This document shows, piece after piece, positions 1-7,442 of a stretch of 32,137 bases of DNA. The first letter of the stretch is position 1. Every line of letters begins with the position of its first letter. The stretch is from an uncultured Pseudomonadota bacterium (GTDB lineage: Bacteria > Pseudomonadota > Gammaproteobacteria > Methylococcales > Methylomonadaceae). Under the pieces are notes generated by a model. That model saw nothing but the letters and a program-made list of their open reading frames with translations, searched no databases and was not told where the DNA came from. The position numbers and the translations under genes were made by a program. The stretch is taken from positions 1-32,137 of the forward strand of contig CAINHP010000224.1 in NCBI GenBank assembly GCA_903848905.1. The letters are read 5' to 3'.

Positions 1-624
1 TCCCACGGCTAAAATGGTGAGAGGATGGACAGCTTCATCGATTCGCAATCCTTCAGTGTATGGCCAATGCAAAACAGATTGATTGCGCAAGTTGGGCATA
101 ACGTCGGGTTGCTCTACGGTGGTAAATTTTACAAAATTAGCCGTTGAAAGCGGTTTTGCCATATTGAGTAAATTGACCAACGGAAAACCTACCCAAGGGA
201 CAACCATCGACCAAGCTTCAACACAACGGAAACGGTAAATCCTCTCTTCAAGAGTTTGTTTGCTCAAAATGTCTTCTAAATTAAATTTTCCCGCATTTTC
301 AACTTCACCACTAATCTCAATTGACCATGGGTCAATGACAAGCGGTTGTGCGAGTTTGGTGGAATCTTCTTTGCCGAAACTGAATTCGTAATAATTGGTA
401 TAGTCTTTAACCAACTGTTTAGGCGTTGGCGTAAGTGTTTTAGATGACAGGTCACTTTGCGCAAGAGTTTCCCATTTTGCAGAATCGGTTTTCGCCATAA
501 GTGAATGGCTATTTCCAACCACCGTTGCGGCAAGTAGAGATTTGATGAGTGTACGTCTCTCTTTAAATACTTTCTCATCTGTAATTTCATGGCTTGGAAT
601 CGATTTTGTTGTTTTTATTATCAT
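1..624 (-). CDS. msrP: Protein-methionine-sulfoxide reductase catalytic subunit MsrP (N-terminal 208 residues, cut by window edge)
   Basis: Absent from the ORF track; the 276..590 track entry is its shadow. From the ATG at 624 the frame stays open to base 1. MsrP is the periplasmic molybdopterin enzyme that repairs oxidised methionine in envelope proteins, fed with electrons by the membrane haem protein MsrQ. Seen here: a twin-arginine leader near residues 22-38 (ERRTLIKSLLAATVVG); then YYEFSFGKED, DPWSIEISGEV and YRFRCVEAWSMVVPW, whose cysteine is the molybdenum ligand of this family. The family is usually about 310-335 aa, so roughly a third is missing. msrQ, if present, would lie beyond the left edge. 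It starts 49 nt after the hydroxylase stop on the same strand and may be the last visible gene of the SRPBCC-LOV-hydroxylase unit. The Shine-Dalgarno is weak. Confidence 0.93.
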   Translation of the reverse strand, partial: MIIKTTKSIPSHEITDEKVFKERRTLIKSLLAATVVGNSHSLMAKTDSAKWETLAQSDLSSKTLTPTPKQLVKDYTNYYEFSFGKEDSTKLAQPLVIDPWSIEISGEVENAGKFNLEDILSKQTLEERIYRFRCVEAWSMVVPWVGFPLVNLLNMAKPLSTANFVKFTTVEQPDVMPNLRNQSVLHWPYTEGLRIDEAVHPLTILAVG

Positions 625-672
625 CGCTAATGTTCCAAATATAATATGATGACTTGACAGACCATGTGGCGG

Positions 673-1503
673 TTATTTTTTACCTTTAGGGATTAAACTC
701 CGTATTTTCATGAATTTACGTTCTGTGAGAAAAGCGAGAGAGAAAAGTTGAACAAAATTATCGGCTTCAATTAAGTCTAATCCGATATTAACAGGAACTA
801 ATTCTTTTCGTGTTCCAAAAATACGATCCCAAAAAGCTAACACAATCCCGTAGTTACTATCATGTTCTGACCGAACTTTAGAGTGATGAGTGCGGTGCAA
901 TGAGGGAGTAATGATGTACTGTGACACCATATCTTCATTTTTGACTTTAATATTTGCATGGTGAAAAAATATGAAGAATAACTCGATAATTTCAATAGAT
1001 AAAACTAAATAAGCATTCACACCAATAATGACAACAAAGACGCATTTGTATACAATTTCAAGTAATAAATCAAAAACGTGAAATCGAAAACCGGTGGATA
1101 CATTGAAGCTTTTGTCACTGTGATGAATTTTGTGAAAACGCCATAAAGGTTCAAATTTATGGCTATAATAGTGCCAAACATAAATAGCTAAATCGAAAAA
1201 CGCAAATGCCAGAATCCATTTAATCGGACCATCAGAGAGTCCGCTGAGTAACCCGTAGGTGGAAAACTGTTGTGCAACAAGAAATAAGGATGAAGCTCTA
1301 AGTGTAGTTATAATCACGTTGTTAATGACAAACGCCATGGTGTTTGTCACAAATGATTCTTTATAGACTTTAGATGAGAATGTACGAAGAGGTTTTTTCT
1401 TCTCAAGCATTAGCAAGAAAAAAAAGGCAAGAATTGCCAAACCAAAAAGCACTTCGTTAAAAATCAAGCCACCACTTTTGGCGGCAATTTCTGCTTCGTT
1501 CAT
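673..1503 (-). CDS. Sterol desaturase / fatty acid hydroxylase family membrane diiron protein
   Basis: 276 aa integral membrane protein of the FA_hydroxylase family, which uses a non-haem diiron centre to hydroxylate or desaturate lipids (fatty acyl chains, sterols, carotenoids). The histidine clusters are all visible: HYYSH (111-115), HKIHH (124-128), HH (181-182) and HRTHH (203-207), followed by the usual DSNYG...FWDRIFGT segment at 216-231. Hydrophobic segments lie near 14-33, 52-78, 94-110 and 146-180. The start has a good Shine-Dalgarno (AAAGGTGAG, about 5 nt from the ATG). It is 59 nt downstream of the LOV gene and 48 nt upstream of msrP, all on one strand, which suggests cotranscription. 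The substrate cannot be told from sequence; a membrane lipid or pigment is likely. Confidence 0.88.
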   Translation of the reverse strand: MNEAEIAAKSGGLIFNEVLFGLAILAFFFLLMLEKKKPLRTFSSKVYKESFVTNTMAFVINNVIITTLRASSLFLVAQQFSTYGLLSGLSDGPIKWILAFAFFDLAIYVWHYYSHKFEPLWRFHKIHHSDKSFNVSTGFRFHVFDLLLEIVYKCVFVVIIGVNAYLVLSIEIIELFFIFFHHANIKVKNEDMVSQYIITPSLHRTHHSKVRSEHDSNYGIVLAFWDRIFGTRKELVPVNIGLDLIEADNFVQLFSLAFLTERKFMKIRSLIPKGKK

Positions 1504-1562
1504 AAATACTCACCTTTCAGTCGTTTACACATAAATTCAAAGTTACATAAAATTAACGATAA

Positions 1563-2018
1563 TTATTTAGATAACGCCTCAATCAATGAATTGAGTTCTT
1601 TAATTTCGTTATTAGCAACAACATGTTCTGTAATATCGTATTGCACGCCTAAATAATAAATAACGCGATGTTTTTTATCAAATAAGGGCGTTATTTTTAA
1701 GCGATTATGAAATAACGTGCCGTCTTTTCTATAGTTGCGCAACGTGACTTCTACAGATTCGTTCTTTTCCATCGCATCGGAAATGATTTTTCTAGCTTCT
1801 TGATCACGATCATCTCCTTGCAAGAAACGGCAATTGATACCTACAATTTCTTCTTGCGGATAACCGGATAAATTCTCAAATGCTTTATTCGCGTATACAA
1901 TGGGTGTGTCTTCTAAATCGGGATCCGCTAAGGTGACACCATTCACACATTCATCTAAAATCGCAGAAAGTACTTGAGGAATGAACCCACCACCATCTTT
2001 TTCAACAATAAAAGGCAT
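1563..2018 (-). CDS. Short LOV-domain blue-light photoreceptor (no effector domain)
   Basis: 151 aa, almost entirely one LOV (PAS) domain. LOV proteins bind FMN; blue light makes a covalent bond between FMN C4a and a cysteine. The signature NCRFLQGDDRDQ holds that cysteine at C63. The other flavin contacts are also present: Q67 and R71, N95 in RNYRKDG, N105, and Q126 in YYLGVQYDIT. Spacings C to N +32, N +42 and Q +63 equal those of oat phototropin LOV2 (C450, N482, N492, Q513). About 25 N-terminal residues precede the core and a C-terminal helix (about 131-151) follows, as in the short LOV proteins of Pseudomonas putida. No kinase, GGDEF, HTH or STAS domain is attached, so it must signal by protein contact. 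Shine-Dalgarno GGAG lies 9 nt before the ATG. It sits between an SRPBCC gene and a lipid hydroxylase gene. Confidence 0.92.
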   Translation of the reverse strand: MPFIVEKDGGGFIPQVLSAILDECVNGVTLADPDLEDTPIVYANKAFENLSGYPQEEIVGINCRFLQGDDRDQEARKIISDAMEKNESVEVTLRNYRKDGTLFHNRLKITPLFDKKHRVIYYLGVQYDITEHVVANNEIKELNSLIEALSK

Positions 2019-2064
2019 AATTTAAACTCCAGAATAGATAGATAAAATTAAAGACGTATTTTTG

Positions 2065-2553
2065 TTATTTTGAATATTTTACGTCAATGAGATTCTTAAT
2101 GTTTTCAACAGTGCTTTCTGCTCCGTCTTCAATAGCGTAACGAATGAGTTTTTGAAATGGCCTCATGAACATTTCCAGTTCCAGCAATTCAAAACGAAAT
2201 GTCAGTCTTGTATTCATCTTTTGATTTTGAGTTTCATTTTCCATCAGGTAGCTTTGCCGATAAGGCGCGCTTATACCTTGACAAATCAAGCTGTTATTAG
2301 GATGGAAATCAATGATTTCAAAAACGGATTCAACATTTTCTCCGTTATCATTTCTAACCTGTTTTGCTTTAGCTCCTAAACATGCTTTATTGGTTTCAGG
2401 TTTGAATTCAACGACTTCAATTGCCCATTTGGTGTAATTTTCAAAAAATTCATTACCCACGTAGGCATAAATATCTTCAATAGGTTTCTCGATCTCAATA
2501 GTGGCTTCGCCAGTTATGGAGTCAGATGAATCAAGTAGAAATTTAATCTGCAT
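2065..2553 (-). CDS. SRPBCC (START/polyketide-cyclase fold) family protein
   Basis: 162 aa, soluble, no signal peptide. The opening strand SITGEATIEIEKPIEDIYAYVG and the following EVVEFKPET, FEIIDFHPNNSLICQG and TRLTFRFELLELEMFMRP match the helix-grip layout of SRPBCC proteins, which bind hydrophobic ligands in a deep cavity. The long C-terminal helix (about 130-158) would close the cavity. A near-perfect Shine-Dalgarno (AGGAGG, 7 nt from the ATG) and a strong upstream promoter mark it as the first and probably best-translated gene of the unit that continues into the LOV gene (46 nt gap), the hydroxylase and msrP. A lipid- or pigment-binding role beside a lipid hydroxylase is inference; the ligand is unknown. 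Confidence 0.75.
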   Translation of the reverse strand: MQIKFLLDSSDSITGEATIEIEKPIEDIYAYVGNEFFENYTKWAIEVVEFKPETNKACLGAKAKQVRNDNGENVESVFEIIDFHPNNSLICQGISAPYRQSYLMENETQNQKMNTRLTFRFELLELEMFMRPFQKLIRYAIEDGAESTVENIKNLIDVKYSK

Positions 2554-2601
2554 ACTATTTCCTCCTAAATCTAATTACCAAGTTAAACACTAGGTTTTAT
2601 A

Positions 2602-2630
2602 ATTATAATGTCACTCTAAGTGCAATGCAA
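2602..2630 (-). promoter_or_regulatory. Sigma-70 promoter of the SRPBCC-LOV-hydroxylase unit
   Basis: On the minus strand, TTGCAT (2630-2625) and a consensus TATAAT (2607-2602) are separated by exactly 17 nt. The -10 lies about 50 nt before the SRPBCC start. An overlapping TTGCAC/TATAAA pair with 18 nt spacing is also present. No inverted-repeat operator was seen on it. Confidence 0.65.
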
Positions 2631-2648
2631 TACTATACTCGATTAACT

Positions 2649-2665
2649 AAAACATCTACTGTTTT
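2649..2665 (-). terminator. Small hairpin after the TM2 gene
   Basis: AAAACA-TCTAC-TGTTTT forms a 6-bp A/T-rich stem just past the TM2 stop codon and upstream of the SRPBCC promoter. It has no G/C-rich stem and only a poor U tract, so termination is possible but weakly supported. Confidence 0.25.
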
Positions 2666-2681
2666 TTAACAATTTAAAAAA

Positions 2682-3098
2682 TTATTTTAGGGGACGATTT
2701 TTTGAGTCTTTATGAATGTGTCCACCAAAGAGGAGGACAGTATCAATAAAGCCCCAAATGACACCGTAGCCATGAGTGAGGATAGTTAAGGCAATTTGGG
2801 CTAGGGCTAATTTGTAAAATCCCAAGTAAAATCGATGCGCACCAATTGCCCCCAAAAATAGACCTAGTAGGGTTGCAATCGTGCGGCTTTTGACTGCTTC
2901 AACAGGTTTCATTGACTCAGCGAATAGGCGTATATTGATTACATTACCGTCATTGACTTCAAAGGTAACTTCATCACCTTGATCAGGTGGTACCGTCGAT
3001 TTCCAGCTATGATTATCGAATTCAAAATAATCGTCTTGGCTTTTTACAATACCTACATTTTTTTCATTGTCGTAAGATTCAATTTGTCCGATAAGCAT
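2682..3098 (-). CDS. TM2-domain membrane protein with an N-terminal cold-shock/OB-like domain
   Basis: 138 aa with two parts. Residues 1-60 look like a small beta-barrel of cold-shock type: MLIGQIESYDNEKNVGIVKS resembles the opening strands of CspA, and GDEVTFEVNDGNVINI resembles its closing strands, but the aromatic RNP1/RNP2 pattern is not clear. Residues 70-128 are a TM2 domain: two hydrophobic helices joined by a short turn containing GAIGAHRFYLGFYK, the usual TM2 signature. TM2 proteins have no settled bacterial function. Shine-Dalgarno AGGA lies 7 nt before the ATG. The gene follows the UbiJ-like ORF by 12 nt, so it probably shares the ubiE transcript; this need not mean a role in ubiquinone synthesis. 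Confidence 0.8.
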   Translation of the reverse strand: MLIGQIESYDNEKNVGIVKSQDDYFEFDNHSWKSTVPPDQGDEVTFEVNDGNVINIRLFAESMKPVEAVKSRTIATLLGLFLGAIGAHRFYLGFYKLALAQIALTILTHGYGVIWGFIDTVLLFGGHIHKDSKNRPLK

Positions 3099-3110
3099 GA
3101 CTGTTTCCTG

Positions 3111-3335
3111 TTAATTATTTTTAGTCGATTGCGTTAATAAACCATCGATTTTATCGTTTAAAGTTTGCGTATCACGCACTAAGTCCGTAATCTGTTTGTA
3201 CAGTATGTCAACTTCTGCACTCGCGGGTAAATCACGTGTTTCTTCTTGCAGAAACTCGAGTATATTTTGCTTGAGTGTGGACAGTGTTTCATTATGCCAT
3301 GCTTGTCCAGCATGAAAAAGTGTTTCTAGGAGCAT
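3111..3335 (-). CDS. UbiJ-like C-terminal coiled-coil protein lacking the SCP2 domain
   Basis: 74 aa from the ATG at 3335, one base after the ubiE stop; the track start at 3368 would add 11 residues overlapping ubiE. The protein is helical. FLQEETRDLPASAEVD followed by a heptad-like helix (YKQITDLVRDTQTLNDKIDGLL) resembles the last roughly 70 residues of UbiJ, where an acidic EE-R-x-L-P stretch precedes a coiled coil. The N-terminal SCP2 lipid-binding domain that makes up most of E. coli UbiJ (about 200 aa) is missing: the preceding DNA is ubiE itself. In E. coli, ubiE-ubiJ-ubiB are contiguous and UbiJ helps assemble the soluble Ubi complex. Position and sequence together support a minimal UbiJ. 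UbiK or an unrelated coiled coil are alternatives. Confidence 0.6.
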   Translation of the reverse strand: MLLETLFHAGQAWHNETLSTLKQNILEFLQEETRDLPASAEVDILYKQITDLVRDTQTLNDKIDGLLTQSTKNN

Positions 3336-3336
3336 A

Positions 3337-4083
3337 TTAAATTTTGTAACCGCGATGAACAGCCACAATTCCTTGCGTCATGTTGAAGTATTCGCAACGC
3401 TCAAGTCCCGCTTCTTGCATCATCGTTTTTAATTCAGCTTGCTTTGGGTGCATACGAATAGACTCGGCTAAATAACGATAACTGTCTTCATCATTAGCCA
3501 CAAATTTACCAATTTTGGGTAATAATTTAAATGAATAAAAATCATACACCTTTTCGGTAATAGGGTCGATTGGATGTGAAAACTCAAGCACGATTACGCA
3601 CCCACCTGGTTTTAAAACGCGTTGCATTGAGCGGAGTGCGGCAGCTTTATCAGTAACATTACGTAAACCAAATCCAATACACACGCAATCAAATGTATTA
3701 TCTGCAAAAGGCAAACATTCCGCATTGACTTGAGCGAAGCGGATATTGTTAGTTAAACCGCGATCAATTAAACGATCACGTCCCGTAAATAACATGGCGG
3801 CATTAATGTCGGCTAAAACCACTTGACCACTTTCACCTACTCGCGCACTAAAACGCGCAGTTAAGTCACCTGTACCACCTGCTAAATCAAGGACACTGTA
3901 TCCTGCATGCACTTGGCTTAAATCCACGGCAATACGTTTCCAGATGCGATGTACGCCAACTGACATTAAATCGTTCATAATGTCGTAACGCTTGGCAACA
4001 GAATCAAAAACGCCGCGAACCAATTTGACTTTATCTTGAGTGGCGACTTCTTTAAAGCCAAAATGCGTAGTGTTTTGCGTCAT
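3337..4083 (-). CDS. ubiE: Ubiquinone/menaquinone C-methyltransferase UbiE
   Basis: 248 aa from the ATG at 4083 ([10 protein letters not shown]), which has AAGGA 8 nt upstream; the track start at 4119 adds 12 atypical residues. UbiE is the SAM-dependent methyltransferase that methylates the benzoquinol ring in ubiquinone synthesis and demethylmenaquinol in menaquinone synthesis. Visible: [23 protein letters not shown] motif [12 protein letters not shown], the acidic loop [26 protein letters not shown] and the C-terminal [13 protein letters not shown], all typical. Length is normal (E. coli 251 aa). It heads a minus-strand unit with the UbiJ-like and TM2 genes. Divergent from pqqC across about 200 bp. 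Confidence 0.96.
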   Translation of the reverse strand: MTQNTTHFGFKEVATQDKVKLVRGVFDSVAKRYDIMNDLMSVGVHRIWKRIAVDLSQVHAGYSVLDLAGGTGDLTARFSARVGESGQVVLADINAAMLFTGRDRLIDRGLTNNIRFAQVNAECLPFADNTFDCVCIGFGLRNVTDKAAALRSMQRVLKPGGCVIVLEFSHPIDPITEKVYDFYSFKLLPKIGKFVANDEDSYRYLAESIRMHPKQAELKTMMQEAGLERCEYFNMTQGIVAVHRGYKI

Positions 4084-4287
4084 AGGGATTTCCTTGGAGT
4101 AGCGAATAATAAATTTCAATTAATAGTATGAATTATAGCCTTAAAACTAGCAGACTCAAAAAAACAGCACATGAATTAATTAAAATAGATCAATTTTGGT
4201 GTTAGCTTGTTCAATTTACTGGCTTGGTTTAGCATAGCCCACTTTATTACCGTATTGTTTCATGATAATTAACAACGAGAATTCAAA

Positions 4288-5016
4288 ATGACCACAGAAA
4301 ATGCCCCTTGGACACGCGACGAATTTGAAGCCCAATTACGAGGTATGGAAAAGTTTTATCACATCCATCATCCCTATCATACGTTAATGAACGAAGGGAA
4401 ATTAACGCAAGCGCAGCTAAAAGGGTGGGTGGCTAATCGTTTTTATTATCAAGTGAGTATCCCTATTAAAGACGCCAATATTTTAGCGAATTGCCCAGAC
4501 CGTGAAACTCGCGCAAAGTGGACACAACGTATTTTGGATCATGATGGGCATGAGGGGGATGTGGGTGGTATTGAAGCGTGGATTCAACTTGGTATTGCGG
4601 TAGGTTTAACGCGCAAAGAAATTACGTCTTTAAAATATGTTCTACCGGGCGTTCGTTTTGCGGTGGATGCCTATGTCAATTTTGCTCGTCGCGCAGAATG
4701 GCATGAGGCGGCAAGTTCGTCATTAACCGAATTATTTGCCCCTAAAATTCATCAGCAACGCCTTGATAATTGGCCACAGCATTACCCATGGGTAGATCAA
4801 GAAGGCTATAACTATTTCCGTAAACGTTTAAAAGAGGCGCGACGTGATGTCGATCATGGTTTAGCAATTACGCTGGATTGGTATAAAACGCGTGAACAGC
4901 AAAATCGCATGATTGATATTTTAAAATTCAAATTAGACGTTTTATGGTCGATGGCAGATGCAATGCATCTAGCTTATATTGATAATATGCCGCCTTACTT
5001 TAATGTTGAAAAATAA
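4288..5016 (+). CDS. pqqC: Pyrroloquinoline-quinone synthase PqqC
   Basis: 242 aa. PqqC is the cofactor-free oxidase that closes the ring and takes the last oxidation steps to PQQ, the cofactor of periplasmic methanol, ethanol and glucose dehydrogenases. Long stretches match Klebsiella Pqq[55 protein letters not shown] and QHYPW. The active-site residues Y24, H25, R51, Q55, R81, H85, Y129 and H155 are all present, each one position later than in Klebsiella. No pqqA, B, D or E is nearby; the adjoining genes are ubiE and an LtaS-like sulfatase. Either the rest of the pathway is at another locus or the gene is an orphan. The weak Shine-Dalgarno is GAG, 9 nt before the ATG. Confidence 0.95.
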   Translation: MTTENAPWTRDEFEAQLRGMEKFYHIHHPYHTLMNEGKLTQAQLKGWVANRFYYQVSIPIKDANILANCPDRETRAKWTQRILDHDGHEGDVGGIEAWIQLGIAVGLTRKEITSLKYVLPGVRFAVDAYVNFARRAEWHEAASSSLTELFAPKIHQQRLDNWPQHYPWVDQEGYNYFRKRLKEARRDVDHGLAITLDWYKTREQQNRMIDILKFKLDVLWSMADAMHLAYIDNMPPYFNVEK

Positions 5017-5060
5017 TAAAAACCATTAAGTGCAACATCATAAATTCAACCATACTTTTC

Positions 5061-6866
5061 ATGAATAAATATTCTTTCTTGCATCGTCACGCGCTGTGTT
5101 TACCTATTTACTCCACAGCGTTGCTTTATGTCTTTTATTATTGCATTAGTGTGTTTGAATTTGATGTAAAAATTGAACCAACATCCGTACCATTGGATTC
5201 TTTTGCACAATTGATTTTAGCTTATATTTTGTATTCGATTTCGCGTCGTGCATGGATATTTTTTATCTTACACGCACTGATTATGGGCGTTTTGTATATT
5301 GGTAATCCAATTAAAATTGCTTTTTTCGGTGGACCATTGATGCCTGACGATATTTTTGCGCTGCGGTCATTACTTTTGATTTTAAGTGGTTGGAAATTCT
5401 TTGCGCTTGCTTTTCCGCTGGTTGCGCTAGGGGGGTTGCTTTTTTTGAATTTCAAATTGCGCCGACTTCATAACTATATTGGTGGGGTGTTAGGTGGCGT
5501 TTTAGCCTTAACGGTAATTTATCAGCCAAATTTAATTGTTTATCCCATTGATACCTACATTGGCACAAAAGAGTGGGATCAACGGTCAAATTATTTGTGG
5601 CAGGGTGCAACGATTCATACGCTACTTGAAACGGCTCGTTATTTTCTTATTGCAGATAAAGCGCCTGATATTGATGTGGCGCGCGCTGCGGCGAAGCAAT
5701 TACTCGCACAACAGCCTTTTATTGATAAAATACCTTCAACGAAAGATTTCAAACCTCGCAATGTTCACATTGTGTTGCTTGAATCTTTTTGGGATGCGAA
5801 CAACCTCAAAAAAATTAAATTCAGTCAAAATCCACTCTCAGATGATTTTCGCAAACTTTGGAAAACAGCCAATAATTCCGTCGCACTGGTGCCGGTTTTT
5901 GCAGGAATGACAGCCAATTCAGAATTCGAAGTGTTATGTGGTTTCCCAGTGACAAAAAACACGGTGAAATTTGAGCGGCAATTATTAAATGAGGTACCTT
6001 GTTTACCGCGTTTGCTTGCGGATAAAGGGTATAAAACGGTGGTTTCACATCCGAATGTTCCTGTTTTTTGGAATCGGGTGAATGCGTATCATCGCGTGGG
6101 ATTTCAAACTTACTGGTCAGAAAAAGATTTTGAGCTCGATGATATCAACCGTGAATTTTTAGGTGATAGTTCGCTGTATCGTCAGGTACTTGGAAAAATT
6201 TCCAGTACACTTGAATCAAAAGCGCCCATATTAGATTACATTGTGACTTATTTTGGGCATTGGGATTATCCCCTAAATGAAAGTCGTCCACCTCAAATTA
6301 CCAGCACATCACAGGTGGAAGAAGTGAATGGTTATGCGAATACAACTTATTACAAATCACGTGAGTTTGTGGAATTTGTCAAAAATCTACAAAAAAGCGA
6401 TCCTAACGGCATTATTGTCGCATTTGGTGACCACTTGCCGTTTTTAGGCGAACATTTTGCGGGTTATGTCGAGTCGAATGTGCTCAAAAATAGTCGTGGT
6501 GAATTTTCAGATGCGATGTACAAAACCTATGTCAGCACGCCATTATTAATTATTGATGGTCAAAAAGGGGCGTTAAAAGTGGGGCGTTTACCACTTTATC
6601 AAGTTCCTAAATTGATTTTAGGGTTGCTCAATATTCATCAACCCACCATTATGGATTACACCATGCCGCCAGAAAAGGAACGCGTGAGACCCTTAACAGG
6701 CTTGCATTTTGATGAATGGGCAGATGGGCAGGTTCGAGTTTGTAAAACGCCACCTTATTCGCCAGAATGTGAGCGTTCACTTGCGTGGATTGAAGCAGTA
6801 AAAACGGTGAGCAATGATTTATTTATCGGTGGACAATTCACACGACCATTACTAGATAAGCTCTAA
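5061..6866 (+). CDS. LtaS/OpgB-type membrane phosphoglycerol transferase (sulfatase family)
   Basis: 601 aa. About five N-terminal membrane helices (within residues 10-160) are followed by a large alkaline-phosphatase-fold domain outside the membrane. Metal-site and nucleophile motifs are visible: NVHIVLLESFWD (about 236-246, metal-binding Glu), GMTANSEFEVLCG (about 281-293, catalytic Thr), VTYFGHWDYP (about 394-403) and VAFGDHLPFLGEHF (about 453-466, GDH). Such enzymes move phosphoglycerol from phosphatidylglycerol to an acceptor: lipoteichoic acid in Gram-positives, periplasmic glucans for OpgB, other envelope glycans elsewhere. The acceptor here is unknown and no opgGH neighbours are visible. 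It is 44 nt after pqqC with no clear Shine-Dalgarno. Its 3' end overlaps the convergent rimI by 15 nt. Confidence 0.88.
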   Translation: MNKYSFLHRHALCLPIYSTALLYVFYYCISVFEFDVKIEPTSVPLDSFAQLILAYILYSISRRAWIFFILHALIMGVLYIGNPIKIAFFGGPLMPDDIFALRSLLLILSGWKFFALAFPLVALGGLLFLNFKLRRLHNYIGGVLGGVLALTVIYQPNLIVYPIDTYIGTKEWDQRSNYLWQGATIHTLLETARYFLIADKAPDIDVARAAAKQLLAQQPFIDKIPSTKDFKPRNVHIVLLESFWDANNLKKIKFSQNPLSDDFRKLWKTANNSVALVPVFAGMTANSEFEVLCGFPVTKNTVKFERQLLNEVPCLPRLLADKGYKTVVSHPNVPVFWNRVNAYHRVGFQTYWSEKDFELDDINREFLGDSSLYRQVLGKISSTLESKAPILDYIVTYFGHWDYPLNESRPPQITSTSQVEEVNGYANTTYYKSREFVEFVKNLQKSDPNGIIVAFGDHLPFLGEHFAGYVESNVLKNSRGEFSDAMYKTYVSTPLLIIDGQKGALKVGRLPLYQVPKLILGLLNIHQPTIMDYTMPPEKERVRPLTGLHFDEWADGQVRVCKTPPYSPECERSLAWIEAVKTVSNDLFIGGQFTRPLLDKL

Positions 6867-7394
6867 AGCAAACATGAGTGCATCTTCACGATTATTGTTA
6901 TCTGCTGGGTAATAATTTCTTCGCACACCAATTTCGTTAAACCCCATGGATTCATAGAGCGAAATAGCGTGAATATTGGTTGGCCGAACTTCTAAAAACA
7001 TGGTTTCAGCTTCAGTGTATGCCACTGAAATAAGATGTTCTAATATTTTTCGTCCAATGCCTTGTTTTTGCTCTTTAGGTGAAATACATAAATTCAAAAT
7101 ATGCGCTTCACCTACTGCCATGCTCATAATGCCGTAACCTAGGATTTCATCACCAATTTCGCATACCCAATTTTGATAGCGCATATTGATGCAATCTCTA
7201 AAAATGTCTTCGCCCCATGGAAATTGATAACTGGCTATTTCAATAACGACCACTTGATCTAAGTCTGTGCGGTTCATTTTACGAAGGCGCATTAGCTCTT
7301 TACGGCCAACGGATTCAGGGAAAACTTTGGCGTAAAATTCCACATCGGCATCATAAACAACAAAGTCTTTTATTCGGTCTAATAGGTCGCGCAT
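6852..7394 (-). CDS. rimI: Ribosomal-protein-alanine N-acetyltransferase RimI-like (GNAT)
   Basis: 180 aa. RimI acetylates the N-terminal alanine of ribosomal protein S18. The GNAT core runs from about residue 36 to the end: FPWGEDIFRDCI, GYGIMSMAVGEAHILNLCIS, the acetyl-CoA loop EQKQGIGRKILEHL, FLEVRPTNIHAISLYESMGF, RRNYYPADNNNREDALMF, all close to RimI. E. coli RimI is 148 aa; the extra 34 N-terminal residues could be real, or translation may begin at the internal ATG (codon 35, preceded by AAAGAG). It is the last gene of a minus-strand unit after a UDG and a TSUP permease; UDG4 genes often sit next to rimI. Its 3' end overlaps the phosphoglycerol transferase gene by 15 nt, convergent. Confidence 0.88.
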   Translation of the reverse strand: MRDLLDRIKDFVVYDADVEFYAKVFPESVGRKELMRLRKMNRTDLDQVVVIEIASYQFPWGEDIFRDCINMRYQNWVCEIGDEILGYGIMSMAVGEAHILNLCISPKEQKQGIGRKILEHLISVAYTEAETMFLEVRPTNIHAISLYESMGFNEIGVRRNYYPADNNNREDALMFALELI

Positions 7395-7442
7395 GATTAT
7401 ATTATTAAGTTGAGGTGAATTGTATAGAGTTACATTTTTGAT

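Noticed and set aside
276-590. 104-aa minus-strand ORF in the track
   Set aside because: Shadow of msrP in another frame. The true frame begins at 624, runs off the window edge and gives clear MsrP motifs.
4128-4205. 25-residue ORF upstream of pqqC, considered as pqqA
   Set aside because: It lacks the Glu-x3-Tyr pair that becomes PQQ, has no Shine-Dalgarno, and its composition does not resemble PqqA.
4207-4235. TTGTTC-N17-TAGCAT as a promoter for pqqC
   Set aside because: Spacing is right but the -10 is poor; not strong enough to list as a feature.
5536-5910. 124-aa plus-strand ORF inside the phosphoglycerol transferase gene
   Set aside because: Out-of-frame overlap with a well-supported gene and no recognisable sequence pattern.
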